Assembly (NCBI GenBank): GCA_012103315.1
Contig: WLWZ01000013.1
Coordinates: 1 to 64,000, forward strand
Direction: 5' to 3'
From: Alphaproteobacteria bacterium
GTDB taxonomy: Bacteria > Pseudomonadota > Alphaproteobacteria > MPNO01 > UBA2964
DNA: 64,000 nt
Shown here: piece by piece, positions 54,289 to 63,143 of the stretch
Numbering within the stretch: position 1 is the stretch's first letter
Layout: the number at the start of each line of letters is the position of its first letter
The notes under the pieces: model-generated
What the model saw: only the letters and a program-made list of their open reading frames with translations
What the model was told of the DNA's origin: nothing
The model's database searches: none
Program-made: the position numbers and the translations under genes

Positions 54289-55338
54289 ATGGCCACAATC
54301 GACGCCGATGCCCACGTACTGGAAACCCCGATCACCTGGGAACATATGGATGCAGACCATAAAAAGTTCGCACCGATGGTGGTCACTCAGGCAACTGGCG
54401 AGCAATTGCACGGCTCTAGCGGCAATGTGATGAAAGAATTCTGGGTTGTCGATGGACGCATCCATAACAAGCAGATGAATGTGGGTTTGGACACGGCGGC
54501 GGAATCCCGCGAAATGCGTGATGTTCAAGCGCGTATCGACCATATGCACGAGCTTGAGATCGATGTCCAAGTCCTCTACCCGACCCTGTTCCTGCGCCCA
54601 CTTACGACAAATGCGGAAGTCGATTATGCCTTGTGTAAAGGCTACAACCGCTGGCTCGCCGAGATTAACAAAGCGGCTCCTCAAGAGCTGCGCTGGGTAG
54701 TTTGCCCACCCTTGCACGCGATGGATAAAGTCCGCGAAGAGCTGAAATTCGGTAAAGACAATGGTGCCTGCGGAATCTTTATCCGCGCAATGGAAACGGA
54801 CCGGCTTCCGTCAGACCCATATTTCTTCCCGCTTTATGAAATGGCAGAAGAATTCGACATGCCGATTTGCCTGCATTCCGGCATTGCTAGTTTTACGATC
54901 CATGAGGCCTACCGCACAGACCCTGGCTTTAACCGATTTAAGCTGACCGGCGTCGGCAGCTTCCATGATCTGCTGTTTAACGATATTCCCGGGAAATTCC
55001 CCAATGTTCGCTGGGGTTTTGTCGAACTTAGTGCGCAATGGGTTCCCTATGCGTTGAACGATCTCGAACTTCGAATAAATCGTATTGGTCGCGAGCTCTC
55101 GTCCGATCCTCTCGGCGACAATAATATGTTTATCGCCTGTCAGGTGACAGACGATTTGGATTACATCCTCGATTCTGTCGGAGACGATAATATCGTTGTT
55201 GGTACTGATTACGGGCATAGCGATACGTCGACGGAAATCGAGGCCCTGCGTAAGCTCCGCACCGACGGCAAAGTCAAAGAGAATTCCGCCGATAAGATAC
55301 TCGACGATAATGCCAAACGGCTCTATGGGCTAAGCTAA
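54289..55338 (+). CDS. Amidohydrolase-2 family protein
   Basis: This 349-residue TIM-barrel metal-dependent enzyme begins ATIDADAHVLETP, the variant of the family in which Asp-x-Asp-x-His replaces the HxH metal motif. CLHSGIAS supplies another His, WGFVELSAQWVPY matches the family's fourth region, and VVGTDYGHSD carries the conserved Asp. Such members decarboxylate or hydrolyse aromatic or unsaturated acids. GGGAGAG precedes the ATG. It is distinct from the enzyme at 2013. It lies directly upstream of two TctC-type receptor genes, which may capture its substrate. The product is unknown. Confidence 0.86.
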   Translation: MATIDADAHVLETPITWEHMDADHKKFAPMVVTQATGEQLHGSSGNVMKEFWVVDGRIHNKQMNVGLDTAAESREMRDVQARIDHMHELEIDVQVLYPTLFLRPLTTNAEVDYALCKGYNRWLAEINKAAPQELRWVVCPPLHAMDKVREELKFGKDNGACGIFIRAMETDRLPSDPYFFPLYEMAEEFDMPICLHSGIASFTIHEAYRTDPGFNRFKLTGVGSFHDLLFNDIPGKFPNVRWGFVELSAQWVPYALNDLELRINRIGRELSSDPLGDNNMFIACQVTDDLDYILDSVGDDNIVVGTDYGHSDTSTEIEALRKLRTDGKVKENSADKILDDNAKRLYGLS

Positions 55339-55461
55339 CCTGCCTTGGTTTGGCCATCATTCGCTGACACGATTGTGGCTGGCATTAAGCGTAAGAGTCT
55401 GCTTATCTTGCGCTAGGAATAACAAACGTTTGCAAAAAGAGACTTGAGACAGGAGGTATAA

Positions 55462-56505
55462 ATGAAAAAGGCATTGATAAGCGCGGTTGCAGCGACAGCT
55501 GCCCTGGCGATTGGCGCAACAACCGGCAACGCGCAAGACGCAATGAAAACCTACAAGGATCGAACAGTAACGATCCTCGTCGGGTACGGCGCTGGTGGCA
55601 CCTATGGCCAAACTTCCCTCCTGATTGCCCGGCATTTTGGCAAAACCATTCCCGGCAACCCGACTGTCATCGTACAACATATGCCCGGCGCTGGTGGCCT
55701 TAAGGCAACCAACTATGCCGCAAAGGTTATGCCAAAGAATGGTAAAAACGTCCTGATGCCTCCCGAGATGACGGTCGTCTCGCAGCTCCTGCGACCAAAG
55801 AAGATCAAATTTAATGCCAAACAATTCACATGGTTAGGCCGCGTTTTTGGAGCCAACCAGGTTATGGCAATCCGCCGGGATGCTGGTGTCGTAGGCATCG
55901 CTGGTATGAAGAAGAAATCACTTGTCGTGGCTTCTACAGGTACTGGTTCGCCAACATTCTTGGTCCCGGCAATGATGAACGGTATTCTCAAAACAAAGTT
56001 CCGGATCGTCACAGGCTACAAGGGCTCCGCCAATTCTTCTCTTTCCGTTGAGCAGGGCGAGACATTCGGGATGTCCAACAGCTGGGTTTCCTGGAAAAAG
56101 AACCGTCCTCAGTGGTGGAACAAACCCGGCAAGAACTTCCTTATTGGTCTTGTTCAAGTTGGCTATAATAAAGAGCCCGACCTGCCTAACCTGCCCCTCT
56201 TGACGGACCTCGCAAAGAGCCCTGACGACAAAGCTGCTGCTGCGATGCTGTCAACTGCAGCCGTCATCGGTCGCGGGCTTGCTTTCCCACCAGGCGCACC
56301 TACTGGGTTAGTTAAGCCTATGCAGGATGCTTTCTGGAAAATGGTAACCAGTAGTACGTTTAAGGCAGATGCGAAGAAGCGCGGTCTGCCTGTAACCCCG
56401 CTGAGAGGCCCGGAAATCCAGAAAATCGTCAACGATTCTTTGGGAATGGCGCCGTCAGCGGTTAAGAAAGCGCGTGCACACATTTTCGGTCGTAAAAAGA
56501 AATAG
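55462..56505 (+). CDS. TctC/Bug-like periplasmic solute-binding protein (tandem copy 1)
   Basis: This 347-residue receptor has a signal peptide (~1-24, ending GNAQ) and the subfamily core TVTILVGYGAGGTYGQTSL and VIVQHMPGAGGLKATNY. It shares long identical stretches with the protein at 56586, including the LLRPKK segment and FTWLGRVFG, so it is a recent paralogue. A perfect AGGAGG precedes the ATG. The C-terminus is very basic (GRKKK). An intrinsic terminator separates it from the next copy, so the two need not be expressed equally. No TctA/TctB genes are nearby. Confidence 0.88.
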   Translation: MKKALISAVAATAALAIGATTGNAQDAMKTYKDRTVTILVGYGAGGTYGQTSLLIARHFGKTIPGNPTVIVQHMPGAGGLKATNYAAKVMPKNGKNVLMPPEMTVVSQLLRPKKIKFNAKQFTWLGRVFGANQVMAIRRDAGVVGIAGMKKKSLVVASTGTGSPTFLVPAMMNGILKTKFRIVTGYKGSANSSLSVEQGETFGMSNSWVSWKKNRPQWWNKPGKNFLIGLVQVGYNKEPDLPNLPLLTDLAKSPDDKAAAAMLSTAAVIGRGLAFPPGAPTGLVKPMQDAFWKMVTSSTFKADAKKRGLPVTPLRGPEIQKIVNDSLGMAPSAVKKARAHIFGRKKK

Positions 56506-56522
56506 CAAACCGGAAAATAAAA

Positions 56523-56551
56523 AAGAGGGCCAGGAATTTCTTGGCCCTTTT
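56523..56551 (+). terminator. Intrinsic terminator after receptor copy 1
   Basis: AGGGCCA and TGGCCCT form the core stem around a GGAATTTCT loop region and run into TTTT. It is almost the same sequence as the terminator after receptor copy 2. Confidence 0.88.
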
Positions 56552-56585
56552 ACCTAACGACAAGTAATTTCAACTGGAGGAAAAT

Positions 56586-57626
56586 ATGAAAAAATCACTT
56601 TTGATTGCTACGATTGCGGGCTCAGCCGCATTCGCGATGGGCGCATCTGTTCATGCCCAAGATATTTCTAAAATCTATAAAGATCGCACCGTAACCATCT
56701 TGGTTGGTTATGGCGCTGGCGGCACCTATGGCCGAACATCGCTACTTTTGGGTACTCATTTGGGTAAAGTGATCCCGGGTAAGCCAAACATCGTCGTTCA
56801 GCACATGCCCGGCGCCGGTGGACTGAAAGCAACGGCATATGCCTTTAATGTCATGCCAAAAAGCGGCAAAAACCTGCTAATGCCTCCAGAGATGATTGTC
56901 GCCTCAAAGCTATTACGGCCCAAAAAGGTCAAATATGATGTCAACAAGTTCACCTGGCTTGGTCGGGTTTTCGGCCAAAACAGCACACTTGCTGTTCGCG
57001 CTGATAGTGGCGTCAAGACTTTCAATGACCTGAAGGGCAAGCAAGTCATCGTCGGTTCAAGCGGCAAGGGATCACCGACCTTCTTGATTCCCGCGATGCT
57101 GAATGCCTTGACCGGCAGCAAGCTCAAGATCGTCACCGGCTATCGCGGTTCACGCAATATGCAGCTAGCGATGGAACAGGGCGAAGTGCAGGGTCTTGCT
57201 CTCGGCTGGACTGCCTGGGATTCCGCCAAAGGAGCTTGGTTCAAGGGCAAGAAACAATTTGCACATGCTCTCGTTCAGAGTGGTTATGGACCGCAAAAGG
57301 GTATCGAAAACGTGCCTATGGTAAGCTCATTGCTTAAGAACGATGAGGACAAAGCTGTCGCACGGATGTTGGCTTCAGCATCGGTTATCGGGCGTGGTCT
57401 CGTATTGCCGCCTGGCGCTTCCAGTTCACTCGTTACACCGCTTCGGGCCGCCTTTGCCAGGATTACGAAAGATAAGAAGTTCATCAAGGATGCCTATAAG
57501 CGTGGTCTTCTAGTCAACCCACTTACCGGAAAACAGATCCAGAAAGTGGTTACTGATCTGACGGGTATGCCAGAACCCATCGTCAAACGGGCCCGCGGAA
57601 TTATCTTTGGCAAGAAAAAGGGCTAA
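56586..57626 (+). CDS. TctC/Bug-like periplasmic solute-binding protein (tandem copy 2)
   Basis: This 346-residue receptor has a signal peptide (~1-25, ending SVHAQ) and the same subfamily core as copy 1 (TVTILVGYGAGGTYGRTSL, VVQHMPGAGGLKAT, FTWLGRVFG). Differences cluster around residues 130-200, the region that should line the ligand pocket, so the two copies may bind different ligands. GGAGG lies five bases before the ATG. It is followed by a strong terminator shared with the convergent hydantoinase B gene. No permease gene is adjacent. Confidence 0.88.
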   Translation: MKKSLLIATIAGSAAFAMGASVHAQDISKIYKDRTVTILVGYGAGGTYGRTSLLLGTHLGKVIPGKPNIVVQHMPGAGGLKATAYAFNVMPKSGKNLLMPPEMIVASKLLRPKKVKYDVNKFTWLGRVFGQNSTLAVRADSGVKTFNDLKGKQVIVGSSGKGSPTFLIPAMLNALTGSKLKIVTGYRGSRNMQLAMEQGEVQGLALGWTAWDSAKGAWFKGKKQFAHALVQSGYGPQKGIENVPMVSSLLKNDEDKAVARMLASASVIGRGLVLPPGASSSLVTPLRAAFARITKDKKFIKDAYKRGLLVNPLTGKQIQKVVTDLTGMPEPIVKRARGIIFGKKKG

Positions 57627-57645
57627 TCTCGCCAAACAGATATAG

Positions 57646-57676
57646 AAAAGGGCCGGGAATTTCCCGGCCCTTTTTT
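57646..57676. terminator. Bidirectional intrinsic terminator after receptor copy 2
   Basis: A 12-base perfect stem (AAAAGGGCCGGG with CCCGGCCCTTTT) around an AATTT loop runs into TTTTTT on the plus strand and into a T-run on the minus strand. It serves both the receptor gene and the convergent hydantoinase B gene. Confidence 0.93.
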
Positions 57677-57692
57677 GTCCAAATTTTATCGA

Positions 57693-59354
57693 TTAGACGT
57701 CGAAGCCGTAATCCCGCTTCGCGCCTTCAGGCGTTATATAGCCTTCAGCAATATCGCGTTTTATAGAGTCCGGATCGCGCTTGGCAGGGTCGCCAAAACC
57801 GCCACCGCCTGCTTTTTCCATATAAAATCCTTCACCAGCAGTCATTTCATACTTACCAGCAGCTTCAAGTACGGTCTCGGAACCGTTATGATTGATCTTG
57901 ATGAATTTACTGGCTTGACCGTTTTTGCCACCATCAACACCACTTGCCGGGAACTTCGCGCGCTCGTAACGCCGCACCACTATGGCGTCCTGCAACAACT
58001 CATATCGCCGCCGGAAAATAACCCCGCCGCGAAACTCACCGGCACCGCCCGAATCAGGAATGACCGACATCTCCGTCACCCGGCAGGGATATTCAGATTC
58101 CAGAATCTCGATAGGCGTAATATGCAAGTTGGAAAGATGCGTCGCAGTCATCGAACAACCATCATGCCCATAGCCACCACCATAGGCCGATCCCATGATT
58201 TCGTACTGCATGGTGGAATGGCCAGGACGCCCGCCGCCCTGCCATGAAATCAACAGTGAACCTGATGAGCCGGATCCTGCAATTGCCCGCGTTGGCGTGA
58301 ATTTCGACATCGCATCGAGGATCACATCAACCAAACGCAGGTTGGCCTTTTGATAGGACGACACTGGCGCCGGTGGTGATGCATTGGTCACTGTATTGGG
58401 CGCAAACTTCAGCTCTACAACGTCGCTCATGCCACCATTGTAATGCAGCTCATGCGGCCCAAGCGCGCCAACCAGACAATAGAACGTGCAGGCTTCCACC
58501 ATCGCAGGGCGTAAATTCACCGGTCCTCGCGCCTGCGGTCCGCTGTTGGAGTAGTCAAAGGTCGCGTTGTCGCCATCAATCGTAATCGTCACCGCAAACT
58601 TGACCGGTGTCTCGCGATCCACACCATCATCATCCATAAAGCCTTCGGCTGACGACGTGCCATCTGGCAGCGCGGCGATTGCTTTCCGCAACTCATCGGC
58701 AGCACCATCGAGGATCGCATTAAACGCACCGACGACTGTATCCGCCCCAAAGCGGTCAGCATTTTCCTTCATCCGCTCAACGCCCATGTTGGTCGCTGCG
58801 ACCTGGGCGTGGATATCACCCCGTACGAGATCGGGATGACGGCTATTGCCAAGGATGACCCGCAAAATATCCGGGTCAGCTACACCAGCGCGATGGAACT
58901 TAATCGGGGGCAGTAGCAACCCCTCGTGATACATCTCGGTTGAATTGGCCGAGGTGCTGCCAGGATTCGTCCCGCCGATGTCCGCCTTATGAGCGATCGA
59001 TGCCGAAAACCCAACGAGCTTACCCTCGGAAAAGATTGGCGCGACAAAGCCCATATCCGATACGTGTGGCATGCCAGCTTCATAAGGATGGTTCGACACA
59101 AACACGTCGCCATCTTCGATCTCATCCAGATCATAATTCTTGAACAGGTTTTCGATGAAGGTCCGATAGGCGATGCCGTGGAAGAACATCGGCGGCGGGA
59201 TGATCAGCCGACCACGCGGATCAAGAATGACGCAGCTAAAGTCGCGTGATTCCCGAATGATTGTCGAATAACCTGAACGATAGAAATGATAGTGCATTTC
59301 ATCGACAAGGCTCGAAACCTTATTGCGGAGTATCTGTACTGTTACGGGATCCAT
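57693..59354 (-). CDS. hyuB: Hydantoinase B/oxoprolinase family protein
   Basis: This 553-residue protein opens DPVTVQILRNKVSSLVDEMHYHFYRSGYSTIIRES-like sequence (the first part of the hydantoinase B family) and has a VSNHPYEAGMPHVSDMG segment. It pairs with HyuA to hydrolyse hydantoins, 5-oxoproline or related lactams, or to carboxylate ketones, with ATP supplied by HyuA. Its ATG lies one base after the hyuA stop and the GGGAGAG site overlaps the end of hyuA, so the two are coupled. The C-terminus is complete (KRDYGFDV). The substrate is undetermined. It is cytoplasmic. Confidence 0.88.
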   Translation of the reverse strand: MDPVTVQILRNKVSSLVDEMHYHFYRSGYSTIIRESRDFSCVILDPRGRLIIPPPMFFHGIAYRTFIENLFKNYDLDEIEDGDVFVSNHPYEAGMPHVSDMGFVAPIFSEGKLVGFSASIAHKADIGGTNPGSTSANSTEMYHEGLLLPPIKFHRAGVADPDILRVILGNSRHPDLVRGDIHAQVAATNMGVERMKENADRFGADTVVGAFNAILDGAADELRKAIAALPDGTSSAEGFMDDDGVDRETPVKFAVTITIDGDNATFDYSNSGPQARGPVNLRPAMVEACTFYCLVGALGPHELHYNGGMSDVVELKFAPNTVTNASPPAPVSSYQKANLRLVDVILDAMSKFTPTRAIAGSGSSGSLLISWQGGGRPGHSTMQYEIMGSAYGGGYGHDGCSMTATHLSNLHITPIEILESEYPCRVTEMSVIPDSGGAGEFRGGVIFRRRYELLQDAIVVRRYERAKFPASGVDGGKNGQASKFIKINHNGSETVLEAAGKYEMTAGEGFYMEKAGGGGFGDPAKRDPDSIKRDIAEGYITPEGAKRDYGFDV

Positions 59355-59355
59355 C

Positions 59356-61449
59356 TTATCTCTCCCTGCTCAGAATGAGATTACCAAAACCATCAATCCG
59401 GCCGACCCAGCTCTGCGGCACAACAATCGTAGAATCAAACTGCTCAACAATTGCAGGGCCATCGATCCGGGCACCGATTGGCAATTTATCCCGCTCATAA
59501 AGCGTGGTCTCGGTTGCTTCATCGGCGGTGAAATACACCGTCCGCGTTCCCTTTACGGCGTCAGCGGGAGCCGCGCTTTCTATTACGTCGCTGACCGGAA
59601 CCGGTTCATATTTTGGCACAGACACCCGCAGTCGAACGCGATAGCTGACGATTTCAACCGACCGGTCTTTAGCCGCATGGCCATGGATTTTCGCATGATG
59701 ATCATCAAAACGGTTACGGGCTGCATCCATGTCTTCGCCGGAAAGTCCATTAGAGCCACCGAGACCATCAAGCGAAACACGCAGTTCATATCCCTGGCCA
59801 GTATAACGAACATCAAGCTCGCGTTCGAACCGTGCGCCATCGGGGGCGATGCCTTCCTCTTTTAGTTCAGCAACGCCACGTGCTTCCAATTCCTGGAAGA
59901 CTTCTTCGGCGTGTTCCGGAGGGACTAGTTCCATTGGGCGCAATTCAGACCGGACATAATCATGAACAATATCGGTGCACAGCAGACCCAGCGCCGAGAA
60001 GGCACCCGGCCGCGGCGGTACAAATATCCGGGTAATGCCAAGCTCTTCCGCCACGGAAGCTGCATGTACAGCGCCCGCGCCGCCAAATGGCAACAAGCAG
60101 AAATCCTGGGGATCAACACCCCGCTTGGCAGCAAAGACTTTGACCTCGTCTGCCATCCGCAAATCAACAATCCGGCGAATACCGGCGGCTGCTTCGCGAA
60201 TGGTCATGCCGAGTGGCTTGGCGATCTTTTCTTCCAGTGCTTTCTCTGACGCTTCCTTATCCAGGGTCTGAGATCCACCGAGGAAATAACCAGGGTTGAG
60301 ATACCCCAAAGCTATATCGGCATCCGTCACAGCAGGGTCTTCACCGCCTTTGCCATAACAGGCCGGTCCGGGGTCAGCACCCGCACTCTGCGGCCCGACA
60401 CACAGGAAACCGCCACGATCAATCCAGGCAATTGATCCGCCACCGGCTGAGATCGTCGTCAGATCAAGCGCTGGAACACCCATCGGGCGACGGGCAACGA
60501 CTACTTCGGTAACCTCCAAAGGCTCACCACCTTCGATAAAGGCGATATCCGCAGACGTGCCGCCCATATCGAGCGTCACAATGCCTGTCATTGCATCATC
60601 ACCAGAAAGATAAGCACCTGCCTGAGCGCCGGCGGCAGGGCCAGAGAACAACGTGTAGACTGTCTTGCCCCCCTGTACGGCAGCGGTGAATGGCATCACG
60701 CCACCATTGGATTGCATGAGGAAACGTTGTTGCGTGGTCACGCCGCCATCATCAAGGCCTTTATTTAGATGGCCGATATAATCAACCAAAACCGGCCCAA
60801 GATAAGCGTTCAAAAGCGTCGTTGATAGACGCGGCCATTCGCGAATTCGCGGCAAAACCTCTGACGACAGGGAAACATGAGCATCGGGAAATTCCTCTAG
60901 GATAATTTCGCGACTGCGTTCTTCATGAGCCGAATTGGCATAGGAAAACAGATAACAAATCGCAATAGAGGTCGCGCCAGACTCCATGAGGGAGCGGGCA
61001 TGTTCGCGCACAACGTCTTCATTGAGCGCTGTAACCTCGGTGCCTTCCCAATCGATGCGACCGGGTATTTCACGGGTCATGCTTTGCGGTGCGAGATGAA
61101 CCGGCTTGTCATAGAAATAATCAAACGGATTACCGTCGCGCCCCTGGCTCTGGATCTCTTGGACGGCGCGATAGCCATCAGTAATCATCAAGCCAACCTT
61201 AGCACCGCGCATTTCAAGCAATGCATTAGTCGTAATCGTTGTACCGTGAGAAAAGAACCCGATCTCATCAGGGGGCGTACCCTTGGCGACGAAATTATTC
61301 ACTCCATTGAGAACACCAATGGCAGGATTGTGGGGTGTACTGGATACCTTTTCGACCGAGAAATTCCCGGTTTCAACATCCAGCAAAACAAGATCCGTAT
61401 GGGTGCCACCAACATCGACACCTAGGCGAAAGCGGGCTTCTCCACTCAT
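59356..61449 (-). CDS. hyuA: Hydantoinase A/oxoprolinase family protein
   Basis: This 697-residue ATP-dependent subunit begins RLGVDVGGTHTDLVLLD, the ASKHA phosphate-binding loop of the family. A second nucleotide motif (TLDMGGTSADIAFIEGG) lies near residue 290, and the metal/active region FLLPFGGAGAVHA near 470. It acts with HyuB. The ~700-residue length matches hydantoinase A rather than fused 5-oxoprolinases (~1200). N-methylhydantoinase, oxoprolinase and acetone carboxylase activities all use this pair, so the reaction is left open. The pair is convergent with the tandem receptor genes, which may collect the substrate. Confidence 0.9.
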   Translation of the reverse strand: MSGEARFRLGVDVGGTHTDLVLLDVETGNFSVEKVSSTPHNPAIGVLNGVNNFVAKGTPPDEIGFFSHGTTITTNALLEMRGAKVGLMITDGYRAVQEIQSQGRDGNPFDYFYDKPVHLAPQSMTREIPGRIDWEGTEVTALNEDVVREHARSLMESGATSIAICYLFSYANSAHEERSREIILEEFPDAHVSLSSEVLPRIREWPRLSTTLLNAYLGPVLVDYIGHLNKGLDDGGVTTQQRFLMQSNGGVMPFTAAVQGGKTVYTLFSGPAAGAQAGAYLSGDDAMTGIVTLDMGGTSADIAFIEGGEPLEVTEVVVARRPMGVPALDLTTISAGGGSIAWIDRGGFLCVGPQSAGADPGPACYGKGGEDPAVTDADIALGYLNPGYFLGGSQTLDKEASEKALEEKIAKPLGMTIREAAAGIRRIVDLRMADEVKVFAAKRGVDPQDFCLLPFGGAGAVHAASVAEELGITRIFVPPRPGAFSALGLLCTDIVHDYVRSELRPMELVPPEHAEEVFQELEARGVAELKEEGIAPDGARFERELDVRYTGQGYELRVSLDGLGGSNGLSGEDMDAARNRFDDHHAKIHGHAAKDRSVEIVSYRVRLRVSVPKYEPVPVSDVIESAAPADAVKGTRTVYFTADEATETTLYERDKLPIGARIDGPAIVEQFDSTIVVPQSWVGRIDGFGNLILSRER

Positions 61450-61559
61450 TTTCCGCCAAACTCCCTATCTATTTGAATTCTATATTTGAAGCTGTTTGTA
61501 GCGTAACCATATGTCGCGGTCACCCCCTGAAAACACCAGAGGATATCATAAAAGACAGC

Positions 61560-62498
61560 CTATTTTGGCGCGCGTGATGCCAGGAAAATACCAACAGCGA
61601 TTAGGACAATGCCAGCGAAGTGGTAGCCCTGCAGCGTCTCCCCTAACAACAGGATCGCCAGCACAACGGTAAAGGCTGGAATAAGGTGTAGAAACTGGCT
61701 GGCACGGATCGGCCCCAGTGTTTTAATACCGTAATTCCAGGCGACCATTGAGATTGCACCAGAGAATATTCCCAGATACGCAATCGTCCAAAAGTTTTGC
61801 AGATTGAATGGCATCGGCTTGAAATAGAGGCTTTCGATCAGATACGGGCCCAATAACATCGGAATACCAAAGCCAAGCAACAAGGTGACAACGACAAGGG
61901 AGTCCATTTCCCGCGGTAGTTTTCGGATCAGCACCGCATAGAATCCCCAAGCGATATAAGCAATAAAAACAATAATATCGCCGAGGTTAAAATCGAGCTG
62001 CAATAACCGCTCAAGCGACCCTGCCGCAATCAAGACGAGGACACCCCCGAGGGACAAGGCAGCGCCTACGGCCTGACGCCCGGTGAACTGATCCCGAAAC
62101 AAAACCCAAGCCAGAAAGACTATGATCACTGGCTCGACAGAATTGATAACAGCGGCATTAATCGCAATCGTGAATTGCAACGAGAGAAACAACAACGCGT
62201 TCCCGCCAAACCATAGAAGCATCGCCAACATCGCCAGCGTCTTCCAATGTTCACGTACAAGATCGTATTGTGATCGAATTCTGGGATAGGTCATCGGCAA
62301 CAAAATCAGGAACGCAAATACCAGCCTCCAGAATGATAGTGCCATAGGGGGGGCATCGTCCCGGACATAGCGTACGACGACGGTTGTCGTCGCCCAGCAG
62401 AACATCGCAAAGGAAACCGACACATAAGGGTTCAACACCAACCGCTTCCAAAGCGGCGCGCCATCTAATGGTTCTCTTTGATTTTCGGGTGGTGCCAC
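61560..62498 (-). CDS. EamA/DMT-family transporter
   Basis: This 312-residue inner-membrane protein has ten hydrophobic segments in two EamA repeats. The opening FAMFCWATTTVVVRYVRDDAPPM and the layout resemble the DMT protein at 11544, so they are likely paralogues. The start is a GTG with a weak Shine-Dalgarno. It is upstream of hyuA on the same strand with a ~110-base gap and may be part of the same transcription unit, exporting or importing a related small molecule. The substrate is unknown. Confidence 0.86.
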   Translation of the reverse strand: MAPPENQREPLDGAPLWKRLVLNPYVSVSFAMFCWATTTVVVRYVRDDAPPMALSFWRLVFAFLILLPMTYPRIRSQYDLVREHWKTLAMLAMLLWFGGNALLFLSLQFTIAINAAVINSVEPVIIVFLAWVLFRDQFTGRQAVGAALSLGGVLVLIAAGSLERLLQLDFNLGDIIVFIAYIAWGFYAVLIRKLPREMDSLVVVTLLLGFGIPMLLGPYLIESLYFKPMPFNLQNFWTIAYLGIFSGAISMVAWNYGIKTLGPIRASQFLHLIPAFTVVLAILLLGETLQGYHFAGIVLIAVGIFLASRAPK

Positions 62499-62620
62499 AG
62501 ATCGTCCTCGAACGGATACGCGGAAGTGCGCCCGAAATACTTCTTCTTACTAAAGGAGTTCTGCACAAATAGAAACGCGGTGCTGAACACCGCCGTTTCC
62601 AGAAAAGTTCATATGCCCAA

Positions 62621-62986
62621 TTAAGCGGCTGTACGTTTCCGCTGAAGATAGGATGCAGTGATATGCTCCGCGCAATATGGTCGTCCGGGCTGTGCCGTCT
62701 TGCCACAAATATAAAGACCAAGACGTCCCGGTTCTTCGGTTTGGTGGCGGCACATCCATGACTTTACGTCTGGGCCAAGCGCCACTGGCGGTTCTTCTTT
62801 GATAACCGGTTCCGGTATCGGTGGTGGCTCAGGCACAGGTGCTCCGCGCTGTAAATTCAGGCGATGTGCCTTGCCAATAACGGCATTCCGCGTAACGCCC
62901 CCAAGCTTCGCGGCTATCTGACGTGCCGACAGGCCTTCGGCCCACAGGCGGGTTAGAACTTCAACGCGTTCTGGTGTCCATTGCAT
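62621..62986 (-). CDS. gcrA: GcrA cell-cycle regulator
   Basis: This 121-residue regulator opens with the GcrA signature MQWTPERVEVLTRLWAEG and the helix-turn-helix SARQIAAKLGGVTRNAVIGK, ending with the Cys/His-containing YICGKTAQPGRPYCAEH tail. In alphaproteobacteria GcrA binds the sigma70 holoenzyme and activates promoters carrying CcrM-methylated GANTC. Caulobacter GcrA is longer (about 170 residues), and here the linker between the DNA-binding and sigma-binding parts is short. Part of the sigma-interacting segment is still present. It is a strong taxonomic marker for Alphaproteobacteria. Confidence 0.92.
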   Translation of the reverse strand: MQWTPERVEVLTRLWAEGLSARQIAAKLGGVTRNAVIGKAHRLNLQRGAPVPEPPPIPEPVIKEEPPVALGPDVKSWMCRHQTEEPGRLGLYICGKTAQPGRPYCAEHITASYLQRKRTAA

Positions 62987-63143
62987 TTAACGCCGTCCTT
63001 CTATTGCTATATATCGTGTCCCCGTGACAGCACGACCACTATATATAGTCAAATTGCCATTGCAAACCGATTCTTTGGCTGAAAACAAAGGTTCCTGTGG
63101 AAAACTGGTGAAGTTTCGGCCTTTTCAAGGCTTTTTTTAAGAC

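Noticed and set aside
63069..63073. GANTC (CcrM methylation) site upstream of gcrA
   Set aside because: GATTC occurs once in the ~155-base region, which is expected by chance for a palindrome of this information content. It is compatible with GcrA/CcrM control but is not evidence for it.
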